Shown here one piece after another: positions 1 through 8,408 of a DNA stretch of 64,000 bases. The stretch covers positions 622,501-686,500 of the forward strand of contig NZ_JAUTAE010000001.1 in the NCBI RefSeq assembly GCF_030818415.1, written 5' to 3'. The notes below the pieces were generated by a model. That model was given only the letters and a program-made list of their open reading frames with translations. It ran no database searches and had not been told where the DNA came from. This stretch comes from Sphingomonas sp. SORGH_AS_0950 (GTDB lineage: Bacteria; Pseudomonadota; Alphaproteobacteria; Sphingomonadales; Sphingomonadaceae). Position numbers and translations under genes: made by a program. Position 1 is the stretch's first letter. The number at the start of each line of letters is the position of its first letter.

Positions 1-506
1 GCGGCCTGGGTCGCTGCGACATCCGCCCCCGCCGCTTCGATGGCGCGCCGGATCTGCCCGGCAAGGTCGACCTGATAGGAGATACCCGCCCGCGCCGAAT
101 AGACGAAGGACGAGGGCAGGGGCGTGCCCGGCAGCAACTCTTCCTCGGCCGATCGCTGGGCATAGCCGGGCGCCGCCTCGATCTCGGTCCTGGGCTGGCG
201 AGCCTGCTCCGCAAGGCCGAGCGCGGCATTGGCGCGTGCGATATTGGCGCTGGCAACGCGCAGGTCCGTATTATGGGCGAGCGCGTCCTCGACCAGTCGA
301 TCGAGCACCGGATCGCTGTACAACTTCCACCAATGGTCCGGCAGCGGGGCAGGGGCGAAGGCCGTGGAAGAGCCGCTGACAAAGCCGCCGGTTGCACTGG
401 GGCGTTCCGCAACGGCCGTGGCGGGCCTGTGATAATCGGGGCCCGCCGCTGCACAGCCCGCAAGCAGGGCCGCCATGAGGGAAGAGGCAAGCGGGTGGCG
501 TTTCAT
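1..506 (-). CDS. NodT-family outer membrane efflux lipoprotein (partial, C-terminus outside window)
   Basis: This is the N-terminal 168 codons of an outer membrane factor of the TolC/NodT type, which forms the outer membrane exit channel of a tripartite efflux pump. The start at 506 opens with MKRHPLASSLMAALLAGCA, a lipoprotein signal with the lipobox LLAGC, followed by the family-typical GPDYHRP stretch and a DHWWKLYSDPVLDRLV segment that begins the first outer-membrane-efflux repeat. The start ATG overlaps the stop of the HlyD gene as ATGA, so it is the last visible gene of the MarR-led operon and probably translationally coupled. The 3' end lies off the left edge of the window, so the total length is unknown. 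Confidence 0.9.
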   Translation of the reverse strand, partial: MKRHPLASSLMAALLAGCAAAGPDYHRPATAVAERPSATGGFVSGSSTAFAPAPLPDHWWKLYSDPVLDRLVEDALAHNTDLRVASANIARANAALGLAEQARQPRTEIEAAPGYAQRSAEEELLPGTPLPSSFVYSARAGISYQVDLAGQIRRAIEAAGADVAATQA

Positions 507-1396
507 GCCCGCACCCCCTTCGGTCGAGCCGGTGCCACCGACGGCAATATCTCGACGGTCGCGGTTCGACCGACCACCAGCGCGATCCCGGCGGGCAGAC
601 GATCGATCGTCACGCGGACGGGGATGCGCTGTGCCAGCCGGACCCAGCTAAAGGTCGGGTTCACATTGGCAAGCAGGTTCGCGCCCGAATTGCGATCGCG
701 ATCCTCGATGCCGCCAGCGATGCTCTGCACATGCCCCGCAATGGTCGATCCTTCACCCATCAGGCGGATCTGCACGGGATCGCCGACATGGATGCGGGGC
801 AGCTTCGTCTCCTCGAAATAGCCGATGATGTGGAGCGAACTCCGGTCGATGATCGCAAATTCGGGGTGACCGGCGCTCGCATAGTCGCCGGGGCGGAGCT
901 CCAAATTGGTGACCGTGCCCGCGACGCTGGCGCGTACCATCGTTCGGGCCAGGTTGAGGCGGGCGGTGTCCAGCGCCGTGCGGGCCTGGGCCAGCGAAGC
1001 ATCGAGCTGGGCGACCTTGGCCATGCTCTGTTCGCGGACTTCCCCGGCGACCAAATCCCCCAGCGACTGGTTGCGTCGGGCCTCGCGTCGGGCCTGGGCA
1101 AGCTGCACCTGCTGGGCGGCGACCGCCGCCTGCGCCTGCGCCACGGCCAGTCGGTAACGCGGCCGGTCGACCTCGAACAACGGCGTGCCGACGGCCACCT
1201 GCTGGTTGTCGCGGACGAGGACCGAGGTGACCAGCCCGGACACATCGGGCGCCACCTGAACCACATCGGCGCGAACCCGGCCGTCGCGGGTCCAGGGGTC
1301 TTGCTCGTAATGCGCCCATAGCCGTTGCCCGGCGAACCCGGCGAGGGCGACGACCATCAGCGTCACGGCGACGCGCAGAAATGCAGTCTTCTTCAT
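503..1396 (-). CDS. HlyD/AaeA-like periplasmic adaptor (membrane fusion protein) of an efflux pump
   Basis: The 297-residue protein has one N-terminal membrane segment (about residues 5-24), a biotinyl-lipoyl-like region beginning near VAPDVSGLVTSVLV, an alpha-helical hairpin rich in Ala and Gln, the second lipoyl half (MVRASVAGTVTNLELRPGDY) and a beta-barrel domain. This is the order found in AaeA/EmrA adaptors that link an inner membrane transporter to an outer membrane channel. I chose the ATG at 1396, which gives MKKTAFLRVAVT, because the open frame upstream of it runs into DUF1656 coding sequence. Only four bases separate this start from the DUF1656 stop, and the 3' end overlaps the NodT-type gene. 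The partner FUSC protein suggests export of aromatic acids or similar organic acids, which is inference. Confidence 0.92.
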   Translation of the reverse strand: MKKTAFLRVAVTLMVVALAGFAGQRLWAHYEQDPWTRDGRVRADVVQVAPDVSGLVTSVLVRDNQQVAVGTPLFEVDRPRYRLAVAQAQAAVAAQQVQLAQARREARRNQSLGDLVAGEVREQSMAKVAQLDASLAQARTALDTARLNLARTMVRASVAGTVTNLELRPGDYASAGHPEFAIIDRSSLHIIGYFEETKLPRIHVGDPVQIRLMGEGSTIAGHVQSIAGGIEDRDRNSGANLLANVNPTFSWVRLAQRIPVRVTIDRLPAGIALVVGRTATVEILPSVAPARPKGVRA

Positions 1397-1400
1397 TTCA

Positions 1401-1625
1401 CTAACCGAAAAGAGCGGCCACATCGCCGCCGTTGAGGAGCGCGGCAAAGCCCGCCCAAAGGAGAATGGTAAGCGCCACATCGAACAAGCCGCGATGCCAG
1501 ACGAAACGATACAGTCGCAGCCGCCCCAGCACCCAGGCGATCGCTTCCGCGGCGACGAACGCCAGAATGGCGGCGATCAGCAGCGGGTGGACATAGACCC
1601 CGGCAAGATCGACTTCCCCCGTCAT
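1401..1625 (-). CDS. DUF1656 family small membrane protein (AaeX-like)
   Basis: This 74-residue protein starts MTGEVDLAGVYVHPLL and has two predicted membrane helices (about 12-32 and 45-68). DUF1656 proteins correspond to AaeX, the small membrane partner found between the FUSC transporter and the HlyD adaptor of AaeXAB-type pumps; their exact role is not settled. The start at 1625 is preferred because its ATG overlaps the TGA of the FUSC gene as ATGA, while the longer open frame lies inside that gene. Its position between FUSC and adaptor supports the assignment. Confidence 0.85.
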   Translation of the reverse strand: MTGEVDLAGVYVHPLLIAAILAFVAAEAIAWVLGRLRLYRFVWHRGLFDVALTILLWAGFAALLNGGDVAALFG

Positions 1626-3631
1626 GCCGCTTCCTCCCGCATGTCCCAGGGAGCGGCCCCTGGAAAGAAATTGCGCCGTAGCCCGGTCAACGCGGCAAGC
1701 TCGTTCCACCGGCCTTTGGAAACCGGCAGGTCGATCGCGGAGGCGATGGCGGCATCGATCCTGTCGAGCAGGGCGGATGCGGGTATCGCCGTCGTGTCGG
1801 GGTCGCCGTTGCGGAAATGCACGGCGATCTCGTTGCGCAACGCGGCCAGCGCTGCGTTATCCTCGCTCCCGTCCGGCGCCAGCTGGGCCACATTCACGCC
1901 CACCCGCAAATCGCGCAGGGTCGCCATGGCGACATCGCGGTCCGCCTGGTCGACATCACCGACGCGCGCGGCGAGCAGCCCCACCCGGTCGAGCATCCGG
2001 CTCTTCCAACTGGCGATGGCAAGGCTGGACGGACCGGACGCGAGATCGGCCAGTTCGCGCCAGCCCGCGCGGCGCAGCCGCCGAACGGCCGTTCCTGCGC
2101 CAAGACTGCGGAAGACACGCGTCGCAAAGATCGCGGCCGCCACGCCGACCAGCTGGGCGATGCTGCCATTGAAGAAACCGACCGCATCGGCGGAGAAATT
2201 GTTGGTCAACGCCAGCCCCCCCGCGATCCCGATGATCATCGGCATCATCCGGCCATACCAGTGCGGCAGCGCGAGCAGGGCACCGGCGATCAGGAGCATC
2301 GGGGCCAGCACCAGCGCCAGCATCTCGAAGCTGTGTACCAGCGGCAGCAGCGCAAAGAGATAGAGGGCGGTCAGCGGCAGCGAGACGGCGGTCCAGATCA
2401 GGAAACCACGCTGGGCCGGAACCGGATCGTCCATCGTCGCAAAGAAACAGCATACGACGGCCGCGATCATCGCCGCCACCGCTCCCTCGGGCCAGGCGGC
2501 GACGATCCAGAAAGCGCAGCACCCCAGGATCGCGATCGCGGTCGCTGCGGCAGACAGCGCCGCCAGCGCATAGTCCCGGTGGAGCGGGCGGCGCTGTCGC
2601 TCGCGCAGCAGGGCCCGGACGGGCTCGGGCATCGGGGTATCGGGCGCGGTCGCCTGCACGGCGACATGTCGCGCCGTGTCGAGCGCCACGACCAGTTCGC
2701 CGAGACGGGCGAGCAGATTGGCGATCAGCAGGCTGCCCCATGACCGCATGGGCTCGTCCGCCGCCAACGCCGCGCCGCGCGCGACGAGCGCGGCAGGCGC
2801 GGCACTGTCCGGCTCCCGCACCCAGCGCCGGACATCGTCGATCAGCGCCGCGACGGGGGCGGGAAGGGCGTGCAGGACCGAAAGGCTGCGTATGCGGTCC
2901 TCCACGGCGGAAACGAGCGGGACGAGTAGCACCAGCCGATCCTGCAACGCCGCCAGTACCGCCGTGGTCGGTCGCTGCGCGTCGGTATCGAACGGCACAT
3001 GCGTGGCCATGACGTGAAGTTCGGTGACGTCTCCGGCGAGGCGGCGGCGCTTCGCATCCGTATGGGCCAGAGGCTCCGGCGCGAGCGAGTCGACGATCCA
3101 GCTTTCCGCCTCGCCAATCACGGCCTGGATGCGCGTGCGGAGCAGGGCGGTGACGCTGCGCGGCCAGACGACCGCGTGGACGATAGCGGCACAGGTCACG
3201 CCGATCCCGATTTCCTGGGCGCGCAGCACCGCTACTTGGAAAATCGCTTCCGGGTGGGTGACGCTGGGAAACCCGACGAGCGCCGCCGTATAGCCCGCCA
3301 GCATGAACAGATAGGATCGCGGCGTACGGTCGAGCAGCGAGACGAACTGGCAGCCCGCAACCCAGAGCGCGAGCGCAAGCGACAGCAAGATCGGCGCGTT
3401 GACCAGCAAGGGTATCAGCACGACGGTGGCGCTGGCCCCGACGATCGTCCCAAGAAGGCGGAACACGGCCTTGGATCGCACCGCGCCGGTCAGCGGCTGG
3501 CTGGTGATATAGACGGTCGCCATGGCCCAGAAGGGGCGATCCAGCCCGAGCCGGAACGACACGAACAGCGCCAGCATCGCCGCCACGAAGCAATTGGCGG
3601 AAAATACCGCCTGCCGCACGCCGATCCGCAT
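1622..3631 (-). CDS. FUSC family inner membrane transporter (AaeB/YccS-like)
   Basis: The protein of 669 residues has two blocks of hydrophobic helices, at about residues 10-160 and 340-490, each followed by a soluble region. This duplicated layout is characteristic of the fusaric acid resistance (FUSC) and AaeB family, the proton-driven inner membrane component that exports aromatic carboxylic acids or similar toxic compounds. The N-terminus MRIGVRQAVFSANCFVAAML runs directly into the first helix, and the motif WAMATVYITSQPLTGA is typical of the family. A longer frame reaches to 4003 but lies over marR in another frame, so the ATG at 3631 is used. It lies four bases after the marR stop. The substrate cannot be told from sequence. 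Confidence 0.92.
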   Translation of the reverse strand: MRIGVRQAVFSANCFVAAMLALFVSFRLGLDRPFWAMATVYITSQPLTGAVRSKAVFRLLGTIVGASATVVLIPLLVNAPILLSLALALWVAGCQFVSLLDRTPRSYLFMLAGYTAALVGFPSVTHPEAIFQVAVLRAQEIGIGVTCAAIVHAVVWPRSVTALLRTRIQAVIGEAESWIVDSLAPEPLAHTDAKRRRLAGDVTELHVMATHVPFDTDAQRPTTAVLAALQDRLVLLVPLVSAVEDRIRSLSVLHALPAPVAALIDDVRRWVREPDSAAPAALVARGAALAADEPMRSWGSLLIANLLARLGELVVALDTARHVAVQATAPDTPMPEPVRALLRERQRRPLHRDYALAALSAAATAIAILGCCAFWIVAAWPEGAVAAMIAAVVCCFFATMDDPVPAQRGFLIWTAVSLPLTALYLFALLPLVHSFEMLALVLAPMLLIAGALLALPHWYGRMMPMIIGIAGGLALTNNFSADAVGFFNGSIAQLVGVAAAIFATRVFRSLGAGTAVRRLRRAGWRELADLASGPSSLAIASWKSRMLDRVGLLAARVGDVDQADRDVAMATLRDLRVGVNVAQLAPDGSEDNAALAALRNEIAVHFRNGDPDTTAIPASALLDRIDAAIASAIDLPVSKGRWNELAALTGLRRNFFPGAAPWDMREEAA

Positions 3632-3635
3632 GAGT

Positions 3636-4088
3636 TCAATCCGTCTCGGACGCGCCGATCGCCTGGCTGAGCCGTTCCACCACGGTGATCGCGATGGCCA
3701 GATCTTCGGCCGGGATATCGGCAAAGAGCGCGGACCGGATTTCCGCCGAGCGAGTTTCCGCCAGCGCGGCGAGCGAACGACCGGCCGGAGTGAGATGGAT
3801 CGTCTTGGCGCGCTTGTCGCTGGCATCCGGCCGCCGCTCGGCAAGGCCCGCGCGCTCGATCTGGTCGACCAGCGGCACGACCGTCGGCCCTTCGACGCCG
3901 AGCTGCTCCGCCAACATGCCCTGGCGCACCCCGTCCTCCATCCGGCCGAGCAACATGACGGCAAGCGCGGACGAGTGCGAAAGCGACAGCCCTGCCAGGG
4001 CACGGTCGAGATGCCGCCTGTAGGCGCGGGCCAGCGGGATCAGCGTGGTCGCCAATCGCCGTTCCAGATGACGTCGAGAATCGGACAT
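3636..4088 (-). CDS. MarR family transcriptional regulator
   Basis: This 150-residue protein has a winged helix-turn-helix with the MarR pattern: helices around LARAYRRHLDRAL and SHSSALAVMLLGR, the recognition region MLAEQLGVEGPTVVPLVDQI, and the wing with the D-K-R signature in DASDKRAKTIHLTPAGR. MarR proteins usually repress an adjacent efflux operon and are released by phenolic or aromatic ligands. Here marR is the first gene of the efflux operon, and a perfect 16-bp palindrome lies eight bases upstream of its start, so autoregulation of the whole operon is likely. Confidence 0.92.
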   Translation of the reverse strand: MSDSRRHLERRLATTLIPLARAYRRHLDRALAGLSLSHSSALAVMLLGRMEDGVRQGMLAEQLGVEGPTVVPLVDQIERAGLAERRPDASDKRAKTIHLTPAGRSLAALAETRSAEIRSALFADIPAEDLAIAITVVERLSQAIGASETD

Positions 4089-4096
4089 TTCGAAAT

Positions 4097-4112
4097 ATAG
4101 ATAGCTATCTAT
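4097..4112. promoter_or_regulatory. Perfect 16-bp palindrome, probable MarR operator
   Basis: ATAGATAGCTATCTAT is its own reverse complement and stands out as AT-rich in a GC-rich region. It lies 8-24 bases upstream of the marR start codon, where bound MarR dimer would block transcription of the efflux operon. The size and symmetry fit MarR-dimer binding sites. Binding itself is inferred from position. Confidence 0.7.
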
Positions 4113-4202
4113 CTATTATGGCGCAAATGGTTTGTGAGCCAGTGCGATTGGGGGCACGCCAGCGGGCAGGGCGGACAATATCGCGCGCCTGACCCAATGT
4201 AC

Positions 4203-4231
4203 TTGCATCGAAAGGAAAATCCCGCTGCTAT
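4203..4231 (+). promoter_or_regulatory. Possible promoter for the lipoprotein/CDF pair
   Basis: A TTG-containing hexamer TTGCAT at 4203-4208 is followed after exactly 17 bases by TGCTAT at 4226-4231. The match to sigma-70 consensus is weak, but alphaproteobacterial promoters often keep only TTG and CTAT well. The stretch 4113-4271 between the marR operator and the lipoprotein start otherwise shows nothing recognisable. Confidence 0.25.
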
Positions 4232-4271
4232 GGGTCATGAGGAATGTCCTTCGCATTGGCGCAGGCCGTCG

Positions 4272-4712
4272 ATGAGATTCGTCTGGCTGCCGCTTTTCCT
4301 GCTCGCGGGGTGTGGCGACATTCCGCGCGACCCCGAGGGAACGCTGGAGACCGTCCGCGCGAGCCGAGCCATTCGCGTTGGGGCGGTCGCGGGTGCCGAG
4401 CGAGGGGACATGGCGGTTGCCGACAGGATCCTGACCCGGATCGCCGCACGGACCGGTGCTGCGCCCAAGGTCGTGGTCGGTACGCTCGAGCCGCTGCTCC
4501 TTCGGCTGGAAGCGGGGCAACTGGACCTCGTCGTCGGTGGCCGCTTCGATGCGAAATCCCCCTGGGCAAAGCGCGTCGCGCTCGGTCTGCCGTACCGCCG
4601 CCATGAGGAAGGCAAGGCCGTGACGGCATTGCATATCGTCGCCCGGAACGGGGAGAATGCGTGGATCACACTGGTCGAACGCGAAACACGAGCAGAGGTG
4701 CCGGACCGATGA
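4272..4712 (+). CDS. Half-length solute-binding-protein-like lipoprotein
   Basis: The 146-residue product begins MRFVWLPLFLLAGCGDIPRD, a lipoprotein signal with lipobox LLAGC. The mature part resembles lobe I of type-3 extracellular solute-binding proteins: the strand IRVGAV, a helix VADRILTRIAARTG, and LEAGQLDLVVGGRFDAKSPW, which mirrors the ..LxxGxxDvii.g...t..R.. block of that family. Full family members are about 230-270 residues; here lobe II is absent. The start at 4272 is chosen because it gives the clean lipoprotein signal. The stop overlaps the start of the CDF gene as ATGA, so both are probably made together. No ABC or TRAP permease is nearby, so classical uptake is unlikely. Confidence 0.75.
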   Translation: MRFVWLPLFLLAGCGDIPRDPEGTLETVRASRAIRVGAVAGAERGDMAVADRILTRIAARTGAAPKVVVGTLEPLLLRLEAGQLDLVVGGRFDAKSPWAKRVALGLPYRRHEEGKAVTALHIVARNGENAWITLVERETRAEVPDR

Positions 4713-5635
4713 GCAACGACGTCTTGCCGCCGCATCTGAAACCCGTCTTCGCCCGCGCGCAACGGCTGGAGTGGTGGTCGCTGGCCTGGACGATCAGCGT
4801 GATCGCCATCATGGGCGCGGCGATGGGGGCAAGCCAGGCGATGAAGACGGCCTGGATCGAGGATTGCCTCAGCCTGGTCCCGCCGATCGTCTTCCTGATC
4901 TCCGCCCGCCTGGAGAGACGTCCGCCCACCGCGCTGTTTCCCAACGGCTTCGCGCGCGCGCCGAGCGTCGCCTTCGCCCTGGCCGCCGCCGCGCTCACGG
5001 CTCTTGGCGGCGTCCTGCTGGTGACCTCGGCGATGAGCCTGATCGGCCAGGAGCATGCCACAGTTACCTCCGTAAACATCGCGGGGCAGGAAATCTGGCT
5101 GGGTTGGCTGATGGTGGCCGCTCAGGTCTATTCGATCGTCGTGCCGATCGTCCTCGGCCGGTTGAAGCTGCCGCTCGCGCGCGAATTGAACGACAAGACG
5201 CTCTTCACCGATGCGATGACGCAGAAGGCCAACTGGATGACGGGCGTGGCCGGGATCGGCGGGGTGATCGGTATCGGGCTGGGCTATTGGTGGGCGGATG
5301 CGGTCGCGGCGGGCCTGATCTCGCTGGATATTCTGAACGACGGGCTGCGCTCGCTGAAGTCGGCGGCGGCGGAACTGATCGACGGCGCCCCCCGCGCGCT
5401 CGACGGGGAGCGCGTGGCCGACGACGCCTCGGCGCTGCATGCGGCGTTGAAGGCCCGCTTCCCGGGCGCCGAGGTGCGCCTGCGCGAGACAGGGCGCGTC
5501 ATTGGCGCCCAGGTCGTCGGCGCCCTGCCGGACGAGGGCGACTATGATCCGGCGGCGTTCTGGCCGGGCGCCCCGGATCGGTCGTGGCGCCTCGACCATG
5601 TCAGCTTCATCCCCCCGGAGCGAGGGGCCGAATAG
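4709..5635 (+). CDS. Cation diffusion facilitator (CDF) fold membrane protein with altered metal site
   Basis: The 308-residue protein has about six hydrophobic helices and a C-terminal soluble domain, the layout of CDF transporters such as FieF/YiiP. The segment GLGYWWADAVAAGLISLDIL aligns well with helix 6 of FieF. When I align it by eye with FieF, the transport-site residues D45, D49, H153 and D157 correspond to D52, L56, T171 and N175, so three of four metal ligands are lost. It is translationally coupled to the half-SBP lipoprotein. A changed substrate or a sensory role is possible; ordinary zinc or iron export is doubtful. Confidence 0.8.
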   Translation: MSNDVLPPHLKPVFARAQRLEWWSLAWTISVIAIMGAAMGASQAMKTAWIEDCLSLVPPIVFLISARLERRPPTALFPNGFARAPSVAFALAAAALTALGGVLLVTSAMSLIGQEHATVTSVNIAGQEIWLGWLMVAAQVYSIVVPIVLGRLKLPLARELNDKTLFTDAMTQKANWMTGVAGIGGVIGIGLGYWWADAVAAGLISLDILNDGLRSLKSAAAELIDGAPRALDGERVADDASALHAALKARFPGAEVRLRETGRVIGAQVVGALPDEGDYDPAAFWPGAPDRSWRLDHVSFIPPERGAE

Positions 5636-5641
5636 CGGCCG

Positions 5642-7468
5642 TCAGACGGCGCGGGCCCGTTCCTCGACGATCCGCTCGAGCATCGACAGCGGCATCGCGC
5701 CGGACTCCAGCACGTCATGGAAATGCTTGAGGTCGAAGCGGTCGCCCGCGATCGCCTTGGCCTTTTCGCGCGCGCGCAACCAGGCGGCGTGGCCGATCTT
5801 GTAACTGCATGCCTGACCCGGCGAGACGCAATAGCGTTCGATCTCACGCTGGGAGCGACCGGGTGCGAAGCCGACCGTGTCGACCAGGTATTTGGTCGCC
5901 TGATCATGCGTCCAGCGCTTGGTATGGATGCCGGTATCCACCACCAGCCGCGCAGCGCGGAACAGGAAGGATTGGAGATAACCTGCCCGCTCGACCGGTG
6001 AGGCATAGCCGCCGAGTTCGTCGGCCAGTTGCTCAGCATAGAGCGCCCAGCCTTCCAGATAGGCATTGAAGAAAGCGATCTTGCGCAGCGGATGGGTCGG
6101 CGCTCGCTGGGCGGTCGAAATCTGGAGGTGATGGCCCGGCACGCCTTCATGATAGGTCAGGCTCGGCAATGTGTATTTCGGCCAGTCGTGCACGCTCTTG
6201 AGATTGATCCAGTAGATCGCGGCGCGCGAACCATCGAGCGGCGCGCGGAAATAATAGCCGTTGGGCGCGCCGTCCTGGATTTCGGGCGCGACGCGGCGAA
6301 TCTCGAGCGGGGCATTGGGCGGGTTGGTGAACGCCTGCGGCAGGCGCGCCTGCATCGCCTGGACGCTGGCGTTCAGGCTGGCGAGCAATTCGGCGCGTCC
6401 CGCGTCGGTATCCGCGAACAACTGGGTCGGCAGACGGTTGAGCTGGTCGAGGCGCGCGCCCACGCTGCCCTTGGTCAGACCCTGGCTCCGCAGGATGGGT
6501 TCGAGCTGTGCGGTCAGCTCGGCCACCTGTTGCAGCCCCATGCGATGTACCGCGTCCGGCGACAGGGTCGTGGTGGTCGCCTGCGCCAGGGCCGCGGCAT
6601 AGAGCGCCTCGCCGTCCGGCAGTGCCCAGACGCCGGCGGCACCGCGTGCCGAAGGGCGAAGGGAGCGCAACAGCGCGATCTGGCGATCAAGCGCGGGATA
6701 GACCTGCTCGGCGACGATCCGGGCGGCGCGCCCCTGCCAGTCGCCAGCGATGTTCGCCGCGCCGGTGCGGCGGGTCAGGGCCTGGACAAGCTGGCTGTCG
6801 GCCGGGGCGGGCGACCGGAGCTTCGCCATCTGGCCAAGCGCGAGATCGAGCGAGAAGTCGGGGGCGAGCCGCCCCTTTGCCGCCTCGCGCCGCTGAACCT
6901 CGGTTTCGTTATCCAGCTGACGCCCCATCAATGCGAGACGATCGAGATACGCTTCGGCATCGTCGGCGGTTTTGACCGGATGGGTCGAGGCCAGAAAATC
7001 GGGCAACGAGAAATACACGCCGTCCTGCTGCGAGATCGGATAGGGGCCTTGCGGCGAGGAGAGGCCGAACTGCTCCGGGCCGACCATGTTGGACTTGATG
7101 TTGTACAGCACGACTTCGCGGTCGATGCGGGCCTGCGGCGATAGCGAAGCGGGGTCGACGGCAGCGACCAGCGCATGGGCCTTGCGATTGCGGGCGAGGT
7201 CCTTGGCGATCGCCTGGTAGCTGTTGTCGCTCAGCTTGTGCCGCAGATCGGCGTTCGTACCGGTATCGAAGCCCAGCGAGGTGGCGAATTCCGGCGACTG
7301 GCGCACGGTTTCGCCCAGCACCTGATCGAAGACCGCATTCAGCCGCGTGTCCCCCGGCAAGGCCGCCGCCGCCGGACCGCCCGAAGCCTGCGCGGAGGCC
7401 GGACGGGCAGGTAGTGCGCCAACCCCGACGGCCGCGGCACCGGACAGCATGAAGGTGCGACGATCCAT
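5642..7468 (-). CDS. DUF885 family exported protein, putative zinc metallopeptidase
   Basis: This 608-residue protein starts with a twin-arginine signal (MDRRTFMLSGAAAVGVGALP, cleavage near ASA-Q), so it is probably folded before export to the periplasm. The motif HEGVPGH at residues 440-446 is the conserved HExxPGH element of DUF885 proteins, a family thought to be gluzincin-like peptidases. Length and Tat signal match the many DUF885 proteins of sphingomonads. An Lrp-type regulator gene lies just upstream on the same strand with 77 bases between. Its substrate is unknown. Confidence 0.85.
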   Translation of the reverse strand: MDRRTFMLSGAAAVGVGALPARPASAQASGGPAAAALPGDTRLNAVFDQVLGETVRQSPEFATSLGFDTGTNADLRHKLSDNSYQAIAKDLARNRKAHALVAAVDPASLSPQARIDREVVLYNIKSNMVGPEQFGLSSPQGPYPISQQDGVYFSLPDFLASTHPVKTADDAEAYLDRLALMGRQLDNETEVQRREAAKGRLAPDFSLDLALGQMAKLRSPAPADSQLVQALTRRTGAANIAGDWQGRAARIVAEQVYPALDRQIALLRSLRPSARGAAGVWALPDGEALYAAALAQATTTTLSPDAVHRMGLQQVAELTAQLEPILRSQGLTKGSVGARLDQLNRLPTQLFADTDAGRAELLASLNASVQAMQARLPQAFTNPPNAPLEIRRVAPEIQDGAPNGYYFRAPLDGSRAAIYWINLKSVHDWPKYTLPSLTYHEGVPGHHLQISTAQRAPTHPLRKIAFFNAYLEGWALYAEQLADELGGYASPVERAGYLQSFLFRAARLVVDTGIHTKRWTHDQATKYLVDTVGFAPGRSQREIERYCVSPGQACSYKIGHAAWLRAREKAKAIAGDRFDLKHFHDVLESGAMPLSMLERIVEERARAV

Positions 7469-7545
7469 GAAATTTCCCCGTTTATGAAGCTATTGGTGCT
7501 ACGCTATGCGACGGGGCGGCCATTGCGCAACCCGGCCGTCGCGGA

Positions 7546-8001
7546 TCAGGGCTTTTCCGGGCACCCCGCCCGTGCCGACAGGATGACGGTCGTCTCCACA
7601 GAGGCGACGCCCTCCACCGCCCGCAGACGGTCCGCCAGGTCCGACAAGGCCTGTGGCGACGCGACCGAGACGACCAACACCGCGTCCCGGTCGCCGGCGA
7701 TGGCATAGATACGCTCCACCTCGGGCCAGGACAGGAGCGGGTCGGTGATCCGCCGACACGGGCGAACCGCCAGGCAAAGCGTCACCAGCGCCTGGACGCC
7801 CGCGACGACATCGGGCGCGATCATCGCGCTATAGCCCTGGATGATACCGTCACGTTCCAGCCGCGCGATACGGGCCTGCACGGCGGTGCGCGACAGGTTC
7901 AACGCGCGGGCCAGCGAGGTGGTCGTCCGGCGCGCGTCATGACGCAACAATGCGACCAGCTTCCGGTCGGTCTCGTCCAGGGTCATGCCGGTCCGGTTCA
8001 T
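7546..8001 (-). CDS. Lrp/AsnC family transcriptional regulator
   Basis: The 151-residue protein (start MNRTGMTLDETDRKLVALL) has the AsnC-type helix-turn-helix (TSLARALNLSRTAVQARIARL) followed by a RAM ligand-binding domain, including VERIYAIAGDRDAVLVVSV. Such proteins sense amino acids or related small molecules and form octamers on DNA. I chose 8001 over the further upstream 8049 because the extra residues overlap the intergenic control region. A cupin gene is divergent with 92 bases between, and the DUF885 gene is downstream; either could be its target. Confidence 0.9.
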   Translation of the reverse strand: MNRTGMTLDETDRKLVALLRHDARRTTTSLARALNLSRTAVQARIARLERDGIIQGYSAMIAPDVVAGVQALVTLCLAVRPCRRITDPLLSWPEVERIYAIAGDRDAVLVVSVASPQALSDLADRLRAVEGVASVETTVILSARAGCPEKP

Positions 8002-8093
8002 GGGCGCTTTCGAAACGTCGTCACTGACGGCGATCCGCAATCTCGCCAATCATCTCGTCCCATAGCATGGGAGCCGTGACAAGGGAGGTCGAG

Positions 8094-8405
8094 ATGAAGA
8101 TCATCGAAGCAGCCACGTTCACGGGCCATCGCCCCTGGGCGGCGCTGGATATCGCGGAGATCGACGGGGTATCGGTTCGGCTTCACTGGACCGACCAGCC
8201 CTATATCTGGCACGTCAACGATGGTGCCGAGGTCTTTGTCGTGCTGGACGGCATAGTCGACATGCAGGTGCGCGAGCGGGGCGAGGAGCACGTCCATCGC
8301 CTGACGCCGGGGACGATCTTCCACGCCGAACCCGGCGACACCCATCGCGCCGTGCCGATCGGGCCTGCGCGTGTGCTGGTCGTCGAGCGGGCAGGGAGTA
8401 TCTGA
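8094..8405 (+). CDS. Cupin domain protein
   Basis: This 103-residue single-domain protein has a cupin_2 barrel: first motif around WHVNDGAEVFVVLDG and second around PGTIFHAEPGDTHRAV, with H, E and H residues able to bind a metal. Start 8094 is supported by a strong ribosome binding site (AAGGGAGG, with GTCGAG before the ATG). Its divergent arrangement with the Lrp/AsnC gene suggests that it is the regulated target, perhaps handling an amino-acid-derived metabolite. The reaction, if any, is not predictable. Confidence 0.85.
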   Translation: MKIIEAATFTGHRPWAALDIAEIDGVSVRLHWTDQPYIWHVNDGAEVFVVLDGIVDMQVRERGEEHVHRLTPGTIFHAEPGDTHRAVPIGPARVLVVERAGSI

Positions 8406-8408
8406 CCG

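Noticed and set aside
3632..4003. N-terminal extension of the FUSC protein (frame open to 4003)
   Set aside because: The extra 124 residues overlap marR in another frame and have Arg/Ser-rich composition typical of a shadow frame.
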